A stretch of DNA of 64,000 bases, from assembly GCF_001593005.1 (NCBI RefSeq), contig NZ_LQZQ01000009.1, positions 112,049-176,048 on the forward strand. Direction: 5' to 3'. Made by a program: the position numbers and the translations under genes. Under the pieces are notes generated by a model. That model was not told the origin of the DNA. It did no database searches and saw only the letters and a program-made list of their open reading frames with translations. Numbering within the stretch: position 1 is the stretch's first letter; every line of letters begins with the position of its first letter. Source of the DNA: Roseivirga ehrenbergii (lineage in GTDB: Bacteria; Bacteroidota; Bacteroidia; Cytophagales; Cyclobacteriaceae). This document shows positions 9,142 to 17,953 of the stretch, in pieces.

Positions 9142-10293
9142 TTACACCTGCTTTAAAGATCGGATCAAACGCCCAAAATCTTCTTTGGTATTATAAACAT
9201 GGGGCGACACTCGGATAGAATTTCCGCGTACCGAAACAAAAACTTTGTCGGCAGCCAAGCGGTTTTTCACTACTTCTAAATCAAGGCCTTTTGGCAATCT
9301 GATTCCGAAAAGGTGTTCGCTCCGATATTCTGCGGACTCAATTTGAAAACCCATTTTCGCCAACTCCTGCTGTGCTTCATGGGCAATCGACTTACAATAG
9401 GCTTGGATGTTTTCTGGCCCCCAAGCATTTACTTGACGAAGCGCCTCTGTAAGCATTGGGCTAAGAATAAAATTGGCACTTTCGCCTACTTCGTAGCGGA
9501 TGGCTCCCGGCTGATATTCATCTTGATAGTTCACCAAATTGGCAAAATTCTGACTGTCCAAACGGTTCATCCAATTGTTTTCAATGGGTTTTCCGTTTTG
9601 GAAATATTCGCCAAAATAAGCCATGCCTGTTGCGTAAGGCCCCATCAGCCATTTGTAACCAGAAGCCACTACAGCATCGGGCTGAAATTCTTGCACATCA
9701 AAAGGCAAAGCGCCAATGGATTGTGTGCCATCAATCACTAACAGCGCACCTATTTCTCTGGTACGCTCTCTAATTTTTTTAAGGTCGAATTTAGTGCCGT
9801 CTGCCCAATGGATATGGCCAATGGCGACCATTTTGGTTTTACTGTCGATGGCTTCTAGAATGCGTTCGTTCCAAAGTTTACCACGGTTTTCAGCAGTTTT
9901 CGGAGCTTTTACAATACGCAATGTCACGTCTTTTTCTTTCTCCAACTCCTTCCAAGCATACACATTGCTAGGAAATTGCCCTTCGGGAATGATGATGTTA
10001 TCGCCTTTTTCTACCTGAAGGTTTTTGGCCACATTGGCCATGCCATAAGAGGCTGAGGGCGTAATGGCACAAAGGTTTTCGTTTTTTACGTTGATCAGTT
10101 TGGCAAATTCTGCCCTGAGCAGTTCGCCATTTTTAAAAAAGTCTTCAGGCTTAATTGTGGTCGGATCTTCCTTTCCGTACACTGCCCTAACGCCTACTTC
10201 TGCCACCGATTTAAGCATGGGCGACATATACCCGCAATTGAGATAAGTAATGTCTTGCGGTAAATTAAACAGGTGACTTTGGTTAGGAAGCAT
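9142..10293 (-). CDS. PLP-dependent aminotransferase, class V
   Basis: This is a fold-type I PLP enzyme of the cysteine desulfurase/kynureninase-like superfamily, 383 residues. The Schiff-base lysine is Lys214 in SGYKWLMGPY, and the PLP-ring aspartate is in VIDGTQS (Asp188). The canonical desulfurase catalytic cysteine loop is not evident at the C-terminus, where the text reads VRGNSIRVSPHVYN, so an aminotransferase or lyase acting on an amino acid is more likely than IscS/SufS activity. The substrate cannot be read from the sequence. The gene starts 2 nt after a secreted thioredoxin-like gene and probably shares its transcript. Confidence 0.85.
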   Translation of the reverse strand: MLPNQSHLFNLPQDITYLNCGYMSPMLKSVAEVGVRAVYGKEDPTTIKPEDFFKNGELLRAEFAKLINVKNENLCAITPSASYGMANVAKNLQVEKGDNIIIPEGQFPSNVYAWKELEKEKDVTLRIVKAPKTAENRGKLWNERILEAIDSKTKMVAIGHIHWADGTKFDLKKIRERTREIGALLVIDGTQSIGALPFDVQEFQPDAVVASGYKWLMGPYATGMAYFGEYFQNGKPIENNWMNRLDSQNFANLVNYQDEYQPGAIRYEVGESANFILSPMLTEALRQVNAWGPENIQAYCKSIAHEAQQELAKMGFQIESAEYRSEHLFGIRLPKGLDLEVVKNRLAADKVFVSVRGNSIRVSPHVYNTKEDFGRLIRSLKQV

Positions 10294-10295
10294 GG

Positions 10296-10814
10296 CTATT
10301 TTAAAATGCGTACCAACTCCTCTTCAAAAGAACCTTCTGGCTCTTCAATTACACGCTTAATTTCTTCGCCATTCAGATAAAAAATAATGGTAGGTGTATT
10401 CTTAATATCGAAGCCTTTTTCCTTTCCTTTTAAACTGGTTTTATCTACATCTAGCGCATAGAGCTCAAGCTGATCTCCTATTCCCATATCGTCCATAATG
10501 CGCATTAAACGAGGTATTTCTCGGTTGCTGTCATGACACCATGTGCCCATGAAAGCAAGTATTTTTAGGTTTTTGATGTTCTTTTTCTTGGCATCCTTAA
10601 GTAAGTCAGTATTAACCCTATAGGTCTTATAATTACTATTGAACCATAGCTTATACGGCATCTGTTGCAGCCCTTCTTTATTGATAGGTCCATTCAATAT
10701 TTTATCCACATGGGTCGACACACTTTCCGTCTCAACATTGTATTCGGTCTCTTGCCCATTCATTACCAAAGGGAATGCAACGAGAATAACCACTAACATA
10801 ATAATTGCTTTCAT
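10296..10814 (-). CDS. Secreted thioredoxin-fold protein
   Basis: From the ATG at 10814 the product has 172 residues with an N-terminal signal peptide (MKAIIMLVVILVAFPLVMNGQ). A second ATG at 10823 would add three residues, and the longer frame starts at a TTG. The thioredoxin region reads FMGTWCHDSNREIPR: the usual CxxC is replaced by C-H-D-S, so only one redox cysteine is present, as in monothiol members. NTPTIIFYLNGEEIKR is the cis-Pro strand. It probably acts in the periplasm, in reduction or as a binding protein, and precedes the aminotransferase gene by 2 nt. Confidence 0.8.
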   Translation of the reverse strand: MKAIIMLVVILVAFPLVMNGQETEYNVETESVSTHVDKILNGPINKEGLQQMPYKLWFNSNYKTYRVNTDLLKDAKKKNIKNLKILAFMGTWCHDSNREIPRLMRIMDDMGIGDQLELYALDVDKTSLKGKEKGFDIKNTPTIIFYLNGEEIKRVIEEPEGSFEEELVRILK

Positions 10815-10854
10815 GATCTCCATTCTGTTTAAAATCAACAAACGAAATATACCA

Positions 10855-10862
10855 CAAAATTA
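10855..10862 (-). promoter_or_regulatory. -7 box TAATTTTG for the thioredoxin-aminotransferase operon
   Basis: On the minus strand it reads TAATTTTG, an exact TAnnTTTG match, 32-40 nt upstream of the candidate ATGs. It abuts a plus-strand box at 10863, so two divergent promoters touch back to back. Confidence 0.5.
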
Positions 10863-10870
10863 TATCTTTG
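10863..10870 (+). promoter_or_regulatory. -7 box TATCTTTG for pnuC
   Basis: This is an exact TAnnTTTG match ending 5 nt before the pnuC ATG (10876). If used, the mRNA would have almost no leader. No good -33 TTG is visible. Confidence 0.45.
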
Positions 10871-10875
10871 ACGAC

Positions 10876-11526
10876 ATGCACCTCAACGACATCTGGCAAG
10901 ACATCATTTCATATGCTCAAGGAATAAGCATGTGGGAGCTTTCAGGGCTTGTTTTTGGAATTCTGGCAGTACTCTTTTTAATTAAAGAAAGTGTGTGGAC
11001 GTGGCCTGCAGGTGTGGCTTATGTTCTTGTTTCCTTTTTCGTTTTTTGGGAAGCGCGATTATATGGCGACTTCATTCTGCACATCTTTTTCCTAGTGTTA
11101 AATATTTATGGGTGGTACTATTGGACCAAAGGGAAGAAGGGTGATCAACCTGATGTTCTTATAAGTCATACCAGTGCTAAACGGGGTGTTTTTCTTATTG
11201 CCATCACCTTTGTTGGAATTTTTCTATTCGCACAATTCTTAATCAATATTCACAACTATTTTGAAGGAATGGAACCAGCCGCATTGCCTTACTGGGACAG
11301 CACTACTTCTATTTTGAGTGTAACAGGGATGTGGCTAACGGCCAGAAAAAAAATTGACAACTGGTATTATTGGTTTGCGGTAGACGTGCTCGCTACTTGT
11401 ATCTACTTTTATAAAGAACTTTATTTTTATTCGTTTTTATACTTTTTATACATCGGTATGGCCATTGCAGGTTATTTGGCTTGGAAAAAAACCATGATGA
11501 AACAACCACAAAAACAGCATGATTAA
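10876..11526 (+). CDS. pnuC: PnuC-family vitamin transporter (nicotinamide riboside or thiamine)
   Basis: This 216-residue membrane protein has about seven helices and the PnuC-family hallmarks ESVWTWPAGVAYVLVS and LNIYGWYYWTKGKK. PnuC proteins move a vitamin by facilitated diffusion, trapped by phosphorylation inside. The ATG at 10876 is chosen because upstream codons run antisense to the thioredoxin gene. The next gene encodes a NadR-like kinase (8-nt overlap), which points to nicotinamide riboside. However, a TPP riboswitch, a TonB receptor and a TPK-like gene follow at once, and in Bacteroidota the PnuT branch of this family is linked to thiamine. Both readings stay open. Confidence 0.85.
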   Translation: MHLNDIWQDIISYAQGISMWELSGLVFGILAVLFLIKESVWTWPAGVAYVLVSFFVFWEARLYGDFILHIFFLVLNIYGWYYWTKGKKGDQPDVLISHTSAKRGVFLIAITFVGIFLFAQFLINIHNYFEGMEPAALPYWDSTTSILSVTGMWLTARKKIDNWYYWFAVDVLATCIYFYKELYFYSFLYFLYIGMAIAGYLAWKKTMMKQPQKQHD

Positions 11527-12028
11527 AGTAGCAGTTATTGGTCCAGAGAGTACGGGGAAAACTACTTTAACAAAGGCATTGGCCAAGCAATACAATACCG
11601 TTTGGGTGCCTGAATATGCAAGGGAATATTTAAATCAGCTCGATAGGCCTTATGTGCAATCCGACCTTTTGGAAATTGCTAAGGGGCAAATCGAGAGCCA
11701 AAAGAAAATGCGTAAACAAGCCCGCGATTTACTTTTCTGCGATACAGATCTACATGTGATTAAGGTATGGAGTGAGCATAAATATGGGGCTTGTGATTCT
11801 TGGATACTGAATCAGCTTCAAATGCAGTATTACGATTTGTATATTCTTACGGACTTTGATATTCCTTATGAAGAAGATCCACTTCGCGAACACCCAGAAA
11901 TGAGATCTTACTTTTTTGATATCTATCATAACCTCATGAAAGACAACGACAAAGCCTTTATTATAGCGCAAGGAGATTTAAAAGCTCGCATTGAGCAAGC
12001 CAAGAAAGCCATTGGCGCCTTGCTATAA
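11519..12028 (+). CDS. NadR-like AAA kinase (ribosylnicotinamide kinase-type domain)
   Basis: The 169-residue protein has a P-loop GPESTGKTT (residues 8-16) followed by the strongly conserved VPEYAREYL segment and FCDTDLHVIKVWSEHKYG, which are typical of the C-terminal kinase domain of NadR. That domain phosphorylates nicotinamide riboside to NMN. The NadR adenylyltransferase and DNA-binding domains are absent, so this is a stand-alone kinase. It overlaps the PnuC-family gene by 8 nt, implying coupled uptake and trapping. If the transporter carries thiamine, this enzyme may phosphorylate that vitamin instead. Confidence 0.8.
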   Translation: MIKVAVIGPESTGKTTLTKALAKQYNTVWVPEYAREYLNQLDRPYVQSDLLEIAKGQIESQKKMRKQARDLLFCDTDLHVIKVWSEHKYGACDSWILNQLQMQYYDLYILTDFDIPYEEDPLREHPEMRSYFFDIYHNLMKDNDKAFIIAQGDLKARIEQAKKAIGALL

Positions 12029-12049
12029 TTAAAAACTGTTCTACCTTTG
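12020..12049 (+). promoter_or_regulatory. Promoter of the TPP-regulated receptor gene
   Basis: TTG (12020-12022), a 19-nt spacer and TACCTTTG (12042-12049) match the Bacteroidota -33/-7 consensus. The box lies 8 nt before the riboswitch, at the end of the kinase gene. Confidence 0.7.
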
Positions 12050-12057
12050 TCGCGAAT

Positions 12058-12132
12058 TAAGGGGTGCCCTATAACAGCGGGCTGAGATTATACCCATTGA
12101 ACCTGATGCAGATAATGCTGCCGAAGGGAGGT
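12058..12132 (+). ncRNA. TPP riboswitch (THI element)
   Basis: The aptamer shows all the conserved pieces: GGGGTGCCC, GGGCTGAGATTATACCC, TTGAACCTGATGCAGATAAT and CTGCCGAAGGGA. It lies 67 nt upstream of a TonB-dependent receptor gene. Downstream, GAGCGC (12153-12158) can pair with GCGCTT (12167-12172), but no T tract follows, so control may be at translation rather than by termination. Binding of thiamine pyrophosphate normally lowers expression of thiamine uptake genes. Confidence 0.95.
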
Positions 12133-12199
12133 ATGGTAAACATTTAAAAAGGGAGCGCTTCCCCTGGCGCTTCGTTTGTGAACCATTTAAAATTACAAA

Positions 12200-14656
12200 A
12201 TGCAAAAATTAATTTTGACGTTGGCTTTAATGCTGACAGCAACGGGTGTGTTTGCGCAACACTCCCTAAAAGGAACAGTTGTGGACGAAGCAACTGGGTC
12301 GCCAATTTTTGGTGCCAATCTTATGATTGAATCAATTCAAAAAGGTACTTCTACAAATGAAGAAGGTGAATTTGAGTTGAACAATATTCCTCCGGGCACT
12401 TACAATGTTAAGGTAAGTATGGTGAGTTACATCACCTTAAACAAAGTGGTTGAAGTGACAGCCAATCAAACGGTTGAATTCAGGCTGAAATCTGATTTAA
12501 CCAAGTTAGAATCGGTGGTAGTAACTGGTACTAGAGCCAGCGAAAAGACGGCCACTACTTTCTCTGAAGTTTCGAAGGAAGAAATCGAGCAGCAGAATTT
12601 AGGGCAAGATTTGCCTTTTTTACTGAACTGGACGCCTTCTGTAGTGGTAACTTCTGATGCGGGAGCTGGTGTAGGCTACACCGGCATTCGAATTCGTGGT
12701 AGCGATGGTGCCAGAATTAACGTAACCATCAACGGTATTCCGGTAAACGACTCTGAATCACAAGGCACTTTTTGGGTAAACATGCCCGATTTGGCCACTT
12801 CCACAGATAATGTGCAAGTGCAACGTGGTGTAGGGACATCAACTAATGGCGCAGGCGCTTTTGGTGGTTCAATTAACATTGCCACTAACAATTTGAGCCA
12901 AGATGCGGAAGCCAGTATCAACACTTCAATAGGCTCATTCAACACTCAAAAATATAACGCAGTGTTCAAAACAGGTTTGTTAGAAAACAACTTTGCTTTC
13001 GAAGGAAGGTTGTCCAATATTTCGTCTGACGGTTATATCGATAGGGCCTCTTCTGACCTAAGTTCTTACTTCCTTTCTGGCGGTTATTACGGCAAAAAAT
13101 CAATTCTGAAATTGATCACCTTTGCGGGTAAGGAGCGTACCTACCAAAGCTGGTATGGAACACCAGAAGCAAAAATCAAGAACGATGCCGCAGGAATTGA
13201 TGCCGTAATTGCCAACAATGGTCTTTCGGCTGAGCAGGCCGCTAACCTTCGTAATTCTGGCAGAACTTATAATTTCTACGACTATCAAAATCAAGTAGAC
13301 GATTACAAGCAAGCGCATTACCAAGCCCATTTTTCACATCAGATTAACGAGCCATTGAGCTTTAACACTTCATTACATTACACCAAGGGTGCCGGTTTTT
13401 TTGAGGAATACAAAGACGATGAGGATTTTGCAGACTATGGTTTAAATAATGTAACGGTAGGTGCAACTACCATAGAATCGACAGATTTGATCAGAAGACG
13501 CTGGTTGGACAATGACTTTTACGGAGTGACTTATGGTTTGAATTACGAAACCGAAAACCTACAAGCGAATTTTGGTGGCGCCTACAATGAGTATAAAGGC
13601 GATCATTTTGGTGAAATCATTTGGGCCGAATATGCGAGCACCAGCCGTATTGGAGACAGGTATTATGAAAGCACTTCAGAAAAATTCGACTTCAATAATT
13701 TTGTGAAGGTGAACTACCAAGCCAACGATAAGATTAACCTCTATGGCGACTTACAGGTGAGAACAGTAAACTATGCGAGCAGAGGCAACGATAACGATTT
13801 AAAGGCTTTCGATTTCGATAACCAATATTCGTTCTTCAATCCTAAGTTTGGCTTGACTTACCAAGTGAGCGCCAGTGCAAACGCCTACATTTCTTACGCT
13901 CGCGCGAATAAAGAGCCGAATCGTTCAGATATTATTGACGCACCAACGGGAGCCGAGCCTAAAGCGGAACAGTTGAACAACCTTGAGGTGGGCTATAGAC
14001 TGAACAAATCAAAATTTGCTTTTGAAGCGAATTACTATTTGATGGACTATAAAGATCAACTGGTGTTGACAGGTGAGGTGAACGATGTAGGATCGAACAT
14101 TAGAACCAATGTAGCCAACAGTTACCGAATGGGAATTGAGCTTCAGGCAGGAGTAGAGTTGGCTAGAGGTTTAGAGTTGAACGCTAACCTTACGCTAAGC
14201 GAAAATAAAATCAAGAATTTTGAAGAAGTACTTTACGATTACGGAGCAGCTTTTGACGAATACAACGAAGTTAGAAACAATTATACTGATACCGATATTT
14301 CATTTTCACCAAGTGTAATTGCAGGTGGTCAGCTGAGTTATATGCCTACTTCTGGCTTGTCGCTGAGTCTGCTTTCTAAATATGTGGGCGATCAGTATTT
14401 AGACAATACTTCAAACGAGAATCGTCAGATCGATGCATTCTTCATTAATGATTTTAGAGTGAATTACAGCATTAAGCCGAGTTTCGTAAAAGAACTTACG
14501 CTGAATTTATTGGTGAACAATATTTTCAATGTGGAATACGAATCGAACGGATACACCTTTGGCTACTTTGGTGGAGCTAATTATGAGGTAAGGGAGAATT
14601 ACCTTTACCCTCAAGCGGGCACTAACTTCTTGTTATCCTTAGGGCTGAAGTTTTAA
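12200..14656 (+). CDS. TonB-dependent outer-membrane receptor, predicted for thiamine or a precursor
   Basis: The 818-residue protein has a signal peptide (ending GVFAQ), a carboxypeptidase-like regulatory domain (about residues 22-105, LKGTVVDEATGSPIFGANL), a plug domain (about 115-235, VVVTGTRASEKT and the IRIRGSDGARINVTINGIPVN stretch) and a long beta barrel ending in a terminal aromatic, LSLGLKF. Placement directly behind a TPP riboswitch makes thiamine, its phosphate esters or a precursor the predicted substrate. A hairpin terminator follows the gene, so the TPK-like gene downstream may need its own promoter or readthrough. Confidence 0.93.
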   Translation: MQKLILTLALMLTATGVFAQHSLKGTVVDEATGSPIFGANLMIESIQKGTSTNEEGEFELNNIPPGTYNVKVSMVSYITLNKVVEVTANQTVEFRLKSDLTKLESVVVTGTRASEKTATTFSEVSKEEIEQQNLGQDLPFLLNWTPSVVVTSDAGAGVGYTGIRIRGSDGARINVTINGIPVNDSESQGTFWVNMPDLATSTDNVQVQRGVGTSTNGAGAFGGSINIATNNLSQDAEASINTSIGSFNTQKYNAVFKTGLLENNFAFEGRLSNISSDGYIDRASSDLSSYFLSGGYYGKKSILKLITFAGKERTYQSWYGTPEAKIKNDAAGIDAVIANNGLSAEQAANLRNSGRTYNFYDYQNQVDDYKQAHYQAHFSHQINEPLSFNTSLHYTKGAGFFEEYKDDEDFADYGLNNVTVGATTIESTDLIRRRWLDNDFYGVTYGLNYETENLQANFGGAYNEYKGDHFGEIIWAEYASTSRIGDRYYESTSEKFDFNNFVKVNYQANDKINLYGDLQVRTVNYASRGNDNDLKAFDFDNQYSFFNPKFGLTYQVSASANAYISYARANKEPNRSDIIDAPTGAEPKAEQLNNLEVGYRLNKSKFAFEANYYLMDYKDQLVLTGEVNDVGSNIRTNVANSYRMGIELQAGVELARGLELNANLTLSENKIKNFEEVLYDYGAAFDEYNEVRNNYTDTDISFSPSVIAGGQLSYMPTSGLSLSLLSKYVGDQYLDNTSNENRQIDAFFINDFRVNYSIKPSFVKELTLNLLVNNIFNVEYESNGYTFGYFGGANYEVRENYLYPQAGTNFLLSLGLKF

Positions 14657-14684
14657 AGATAGATTAGTTTAGTATTTCGAAAAG

Positions 14685-14714
14685 CCTTCGGCATTTATTT
14701 GCTGAGGGTTTTTT
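14685..14714 (+). terminator. Terminator of the TonB receptor gene
   Basis: CCTTCGGCA pairs with TGCTGAGGG around a 6-nt loop, with G-T wobbles, followed by six T residues. Confidence 0.8.
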
Positions 14715-14843
14715 GTTTTAGGATTCAACCTATTTCAGGACGATACACCACACTACTTGATCAAAATTCTCTCACCAATCGTTTTCGATTCCTTAAAAAT
14801 GCTGCAATTTTGAACAGCGTATTTAACCAAGGAAATCAGCCGT

Positions 14844-15491
14844 ATGTCATCACACCACATTGTTAGAGACGAACAAGAACCCGCTTTACTCATTGACGAC
14901 CCAAAAGCTTTAACGATTGAAGATGTAGATCAGCTATTGGAGTGGAGTCCCACGGTTATTGTTACTGAGAAAGCGCTTAGCGAAGTGCTAAAATGGGGAA
15001 TTAAAATTGATGTGGTGGTAGCCAACATCGCCAACCTACAAACACTGAAGCCAAGACTTGCCGAGCAATCTCCAGTACAGTTATTGGGCTTTGAAGATGA
15101 TGATTTACTGGCCTGTGCTTATATCTTTCTGCTCGATCATAAATACCCTGCGGTAAATGTAATGGCTGATATTTACCAATCTACAGTGCTCGATACAGTA
15201 AAGGAATTCTCAAAACAGATTGACAGTATCGTATTTGCTATTCACCAAAAGTGGACTTACGTTTCTAGTGGCCATTTTGAAAAATGGGTGATGGTGAGCC
15301 ATCATTTTGGAATTCACCCAGTAGCGCAAAACACCTTTTTTACTTCGGAAGGATTTTATAATGATTACGAGAATGAAATGCTTTTAGAACCCATTGAGCT
15401 TACTGCCGAAATCACAGGTAAAATCAAACTTAAAACCAACGAAAAGCCCCTTTGGATAGTAGAGGCCGTAACCACGGACAGCTATAAATAG
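14844..15491 (+). CDS. Thiamine pyrophosphokinase-like protein
   Basis: The 215-residue protein resembles the Bacteroidota group annotated as thiamine pyrophosphokinase, starting MSSHHIVRDEQEPALLI. That is memory of the family, supported here by its place beside the TPP-riboswitch receptor. A classical TPK would show GDFDS-type aspartates; here the corresponding region is IDVVVANIANLQTL, with acidic residues at LGFEDDDLL, so catalysis is not assured. The last third (HHFGIHPVAQNTFFTSEGFYNDYE) may bind thiamine. The ATG at 14844 is preceded by CAATTTTG, near the -7 consensus. Confidence 0.6.
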   Translation: MSSHHIVRDEQEPALLIDDPKALTIEDVDQLLEWSPTVIVTEKALSEVLKWGIKIDVVVANIANLQTLKPRLAEQSPVQLLGFEDDDLLACAYIFLLDHKYPAVNVMADIYQSTVLDTVKEFSKQIDSIVFAIHQKWTYVSSGHFEKWVMVSHHFGIHPVAQNTFFTSEGFYNDYENEMLLEPIELTAEITGKIKLKTNEKPLWIVEAVTTDSYK

Positions 15492-15509
15492 AAGTTTGAT
15501 ATGTAGGAA

Positions 15510-15588
15510 AACCCTCTAAAAGTTAAGATGATTGGTTTTCCAGCGCTCAATGATTCCATTAAGGCATAATTAAGAACTTTTGAGGGTT
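15510..15588. repeat. 81-bp palindromic intergenic element, copy 2
   Basis: The arms AACCCTCTAAAAGTT and AACTTTTGAGGGTT enclose about 50 bp, with the same size and ends as copy 1 at 6376. The interior is diverged. Copy 3 lies 65 bp further on, so the 303-bp gap 15492-15794 holds two copies plus a terminator. Confidence 0.55.
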
Positions 15589-15653
15589 GAGCTTGATTGA
15601 ACTGTTATGAAACATTATCTGTAGCACTTTATTATTTAGCTCAGGTTATGAAC

Positions 15654-15734
15654 AAACCGCTCCAAAAGATTTGTACTTATTTCATGAGGAGGAAAGTATT
15701 ATTAACCCTTTAGCGAAGAACTTTTAGAGGGTCT
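15654..15734. repeat. 81-bp palindromic intergenic element, copy 3
   Basis: The arms AAACCGCTCCAAAAGAT and AACTTTTAGAGGGT are 81 bp apart end to end, matching copies 1 and 2. The right flank, CAAATAGAAAC, resembles the right flank of copy 1, CAATAGAAAG. Confidence 0.5.
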
Positions 15735-15766
15735 TTCAAATAGAAACAGCCGACTGTTGCCGGCTG
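15735..15766 (-). terminator. Terminator of the BlaI/BlaR1-like operon
   Basis: CAGCCG (15747-15752) pairs with CGGCTG (15761-15766). On the minus strand it is followed by a T-rich run (TTTCTATTTG). Confidence 0.6.
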
Positions 15767-15794
15767 AATCTTGTGAAGTGTAGTAAAACTAGAA

Positions 15795-17588
15795 CTACAA
15801 AAGTGATTTTGGTATTTCAATGGTTACCCAAGAAGATACTTCCTTCCCTTTCTCAAGGCTAGGATCCCAGCTGTAAAGATTAGACACCGCAATTATGTTA
15901 TCATGAAGCTGTCTTAATAATGCATATACATCATCTTCATGGCGGTTTTGCTTCACTTTACTTTCAAGTGACAATTGAGAAATGTAGCCTGAGCGACTCA
16001 CCTGAAACTTAAACTCAATCTTATCTGGTAAATCCTCTTTCTTCAAAGATTCAGTTCGAATAACATCGGTCACTACATTTTTCAAAAATCTGTCTAGGCC
16101 TCCAACAGGCTGAGCTTCTCTTGTAATTGCATTGGCCACCACAACATCTTTCTTGCTTCTAATTGTATCAGCAGGGTTAAAAGTATAAGGTCTAATCACC
16201 AAGTATTTATTTGTGACAAACTGCATTTCTGATGGCATAGGGTAATCCGGATACACTTGATGCACATTTTCCTTTACCCAAGTCTTTGCTAGCTCGAACA
16301 TGGCCAAGCGATCTTCTACAGTAAGCTCAATATTCAATTCAGACTTGTTAGGAGCTGGTTCGAATCGTTGAAACACGTTATCAAAAACTAATTTTTTCTC
16401 CGAATTCATGTTGATATACAACCCTACTTCTTGCCCAGCATTTTCATTTTCGCTCTTGAGTGAAAAATAAAAATTATCAATTAATACTTGGTGTTTATCA
16501 AGAAATACAACTGGAAAAGTAAGATGATGAGGGCCTAATCTTACCCATGTATCTGGTGATTTACCACTTTTCTCAACTATTTCTTTCCCGTAATGTGGTT
16601 GATTTCCTTGGCCACCTGAGGCTACCCATAGATCAGATATTTTAAGAACTTGGCTCTCATTGTTACTCTGTCTTTGCCCATAACTTACCGTTTGGCTAGC
16701 GATAACCAGTACCAATACAGCAAAGGAAATGAGTGAAGCATAGCTGCTTCGTTTAGATGTTTTTTTGAGTTTCATAACTTTAAGTCGTTTAGAAAGTGAA
16801 GAAATCAATGCGAAGGAATGCCCAAGCGTAACTGAACTGGTTCTTAAACTCAGGGCCAATAAAATTTCGGTATAGCGCCCAAAATTGGTGGACTTTAGTA
16901 CTGCGGAATCGGCCAAAGCTTCGTGGTTGGTCTTCAATCCTTTTTGAAAAAGGTAAATGGCCGGATGGTACCAAAGTGCACATTGAGCCAAAGCAGCGCA
17001 AAGAATATCTACCGTGTGCTTCTGATTTAAATGCAGGTTTTCGTGCTCCTGAATAACTGTCCATTCTGATTCAGAATAGTCAACTGACTCGGGAATGAAA
17101 ATCCATTTCCAGAAGGAGAAAGGGTACTTTACTGAAGGGTGACTGATTACGTTTTTACCCAAATCCCTCAATTCCGTACCCGTTAATCGCCAATAGGTGA
17201 GTTTTGCTAATTCACTAAAGAAAACCAAAAGACTTATGGCCACTCCTGTTAAATATACCCGCCAAATAATATTTGAAGTGCTGTTTACAGAGGAGGTTTC
17301 GGTGACTAGGGCTTCACTGGCTTCAATTGATTTGGGCACAATTTCGGCCACAGGAGAAATCAATGATTCATCAAGCTTTTGAAACACCTGAGTATTAGAT
17401 ACGGGCTTTTCGCTGGCACTGAACTTTATTACTGGCCAAAGTAGGGCTGCTACTAAGACCGATAAGAGCAATACTCGTTTCAGATGAAACTGCGTATTAT
17501 TTCGGAACAAGAAAAAATAAACACCATACAAGAGGCTTAATAATAAGCCCGCTTTTAGGCTCCAGATAAGTATAGGGTTCCACATCAT
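15795..17588 (-). CDS. M56 (BlaR1/MecR1-like) membrane peptidase with TonB-like C-terminus
   Basis: This 597-residue protein has an N-terminal membrane region (helices at about 5-22, 38-53 and 107-127) and the M56 zinc-peptidase motif HENLH with the later LWYHPAIY segment. After a further membrane helix (about 285-305, SYASLISFAVLVLVIASQTV) comes a long periplasmic part whose last 100 residues (PVGGLDRFLKN to VTIEIPKS) resemble the TonB C-terminal domain. BlaR1 proteins sense a ligand and cut the repressor. The overlap of 4 nt with the BlaI-like gene fits such a pair. No beta-lactamase is nearby and no penicillin-binding sensor motif is seen, so the signal is probably something else. Confidence 0.85.
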   Translation of the reverse strand: MMWNPILIWSLKAGLLLSLLYGVYFFLFRNNTQFHLKRVLLLSVLVAALLWPVIKFSASEKPVSNTQVFQKLDESLISPVAEIVPKSIEASEALVTETSSVNSTSNIIWRVYLTGVAISLLVFFSELAKLTYWRLTGTELRDLGKNVISHPSVKYPFSFWKWIFIPESVDYSESEWTVIQEHENLHLNQKHTVDILCAALAQCALWYHPAIYLFQKGLKTNHEALADSAVLKSTNFGRYTEILLALSLRTSSVTLGHSFALISSLSKRLKVMKLKKTSKRSSYASLISFAVLVLVIASQTVSYGQRQSNNESQVLKISDLWVASGGQGNQPHYGKEIVEKSGKSPDTWVRLGPHHLTFPVVFLDKHQVLIDNFYFSLKSENENAGQEVGLYINMNSEKKLVFDNVFQRFEPAPNKSELNIELTVEDRLAMFELAKTWVKENVHQVYPDYPMPSEMQFVTNKYLVIRPYTFNPADTIRSKKDVVVANAITREAQPVGGLDRFLKNVVTDVIRTESLKKEDLPDKIEFKFQVSRSGYISQLSLESKVKQNRHEDDVYALLRQLHDNIIAVSNLYSWDPSLEKGKEVSSWVTIEIPKSLL

Positions 17589-17953
17589 TTCTGTTCTTTA
17601 TTTTTCTCAATTACATCAATGATCTCATCGAGCTCTTTCAGGTCAATGTTCTTCTTTTCGGTAAAGAAGGAAACGAGTTTACTTAAAGAGCCTTCGAAAT
17701 ATTTTCCTACCACATTGCTCAAAGCAAATTCACTGTAGGCCTCTTTGCTGACAAGGGGATAGTAGCGCTTGCTGTTACCGAGTTTTTCAAAATCGACAAA
17801 GCCTTTTTGTTCGAGTATAGTGAGTACGGTAGCAACAGTAGTGTAGCTTGGGGGTGTGCCTTCAAACTGATCCAGAATTTCGCGAGTAAAGGCCTTTTCT
17901 AGCTGCCAAAGCAACTGCATAACCTTTTCTTCGGCCTTAGTAAGTTCTTTCAT
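17585..17953 (-). CDS. BlaI/MecI-family transcriptional repressor
   Basis: The 122-residue protein is a full-length BlaI/MecI (penicillinase repressor) winged helix: LTKAEEKVMQLLWQLEKAFTREI is followed by the recognition helix PPSYTTVATVLTILEQKGFV, and the C-terminal dimerisation part ends in a charged tail. The family dimer binds operators of TAC...GTA type and is cut by the M56 partner upon signal. Its own promoter region carries two such dyads (17953-17993), so it is probably autoregulated. It is the first gene of the pair with the M56 peptidase. Confidence 0.9.
   Translation of the reverse strand: MKELTKAEEKVMQLLWQLEKAFTREILDQFEGTPPSYTTVATVLTILEQKGFVDFEKLGNSKRYYPLVSKEAYSEFALSNVVGKYFEGSLSKLVSFFTEKKNIDLKELDEIIDVIEKNKEQK

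Noticed and set aside
15795..17953. Beta-lactam resistance locus
   Set aside because: No beta-lactamase or penicillin-binding protein is near, and the receptor has no visible penicillin sensor.
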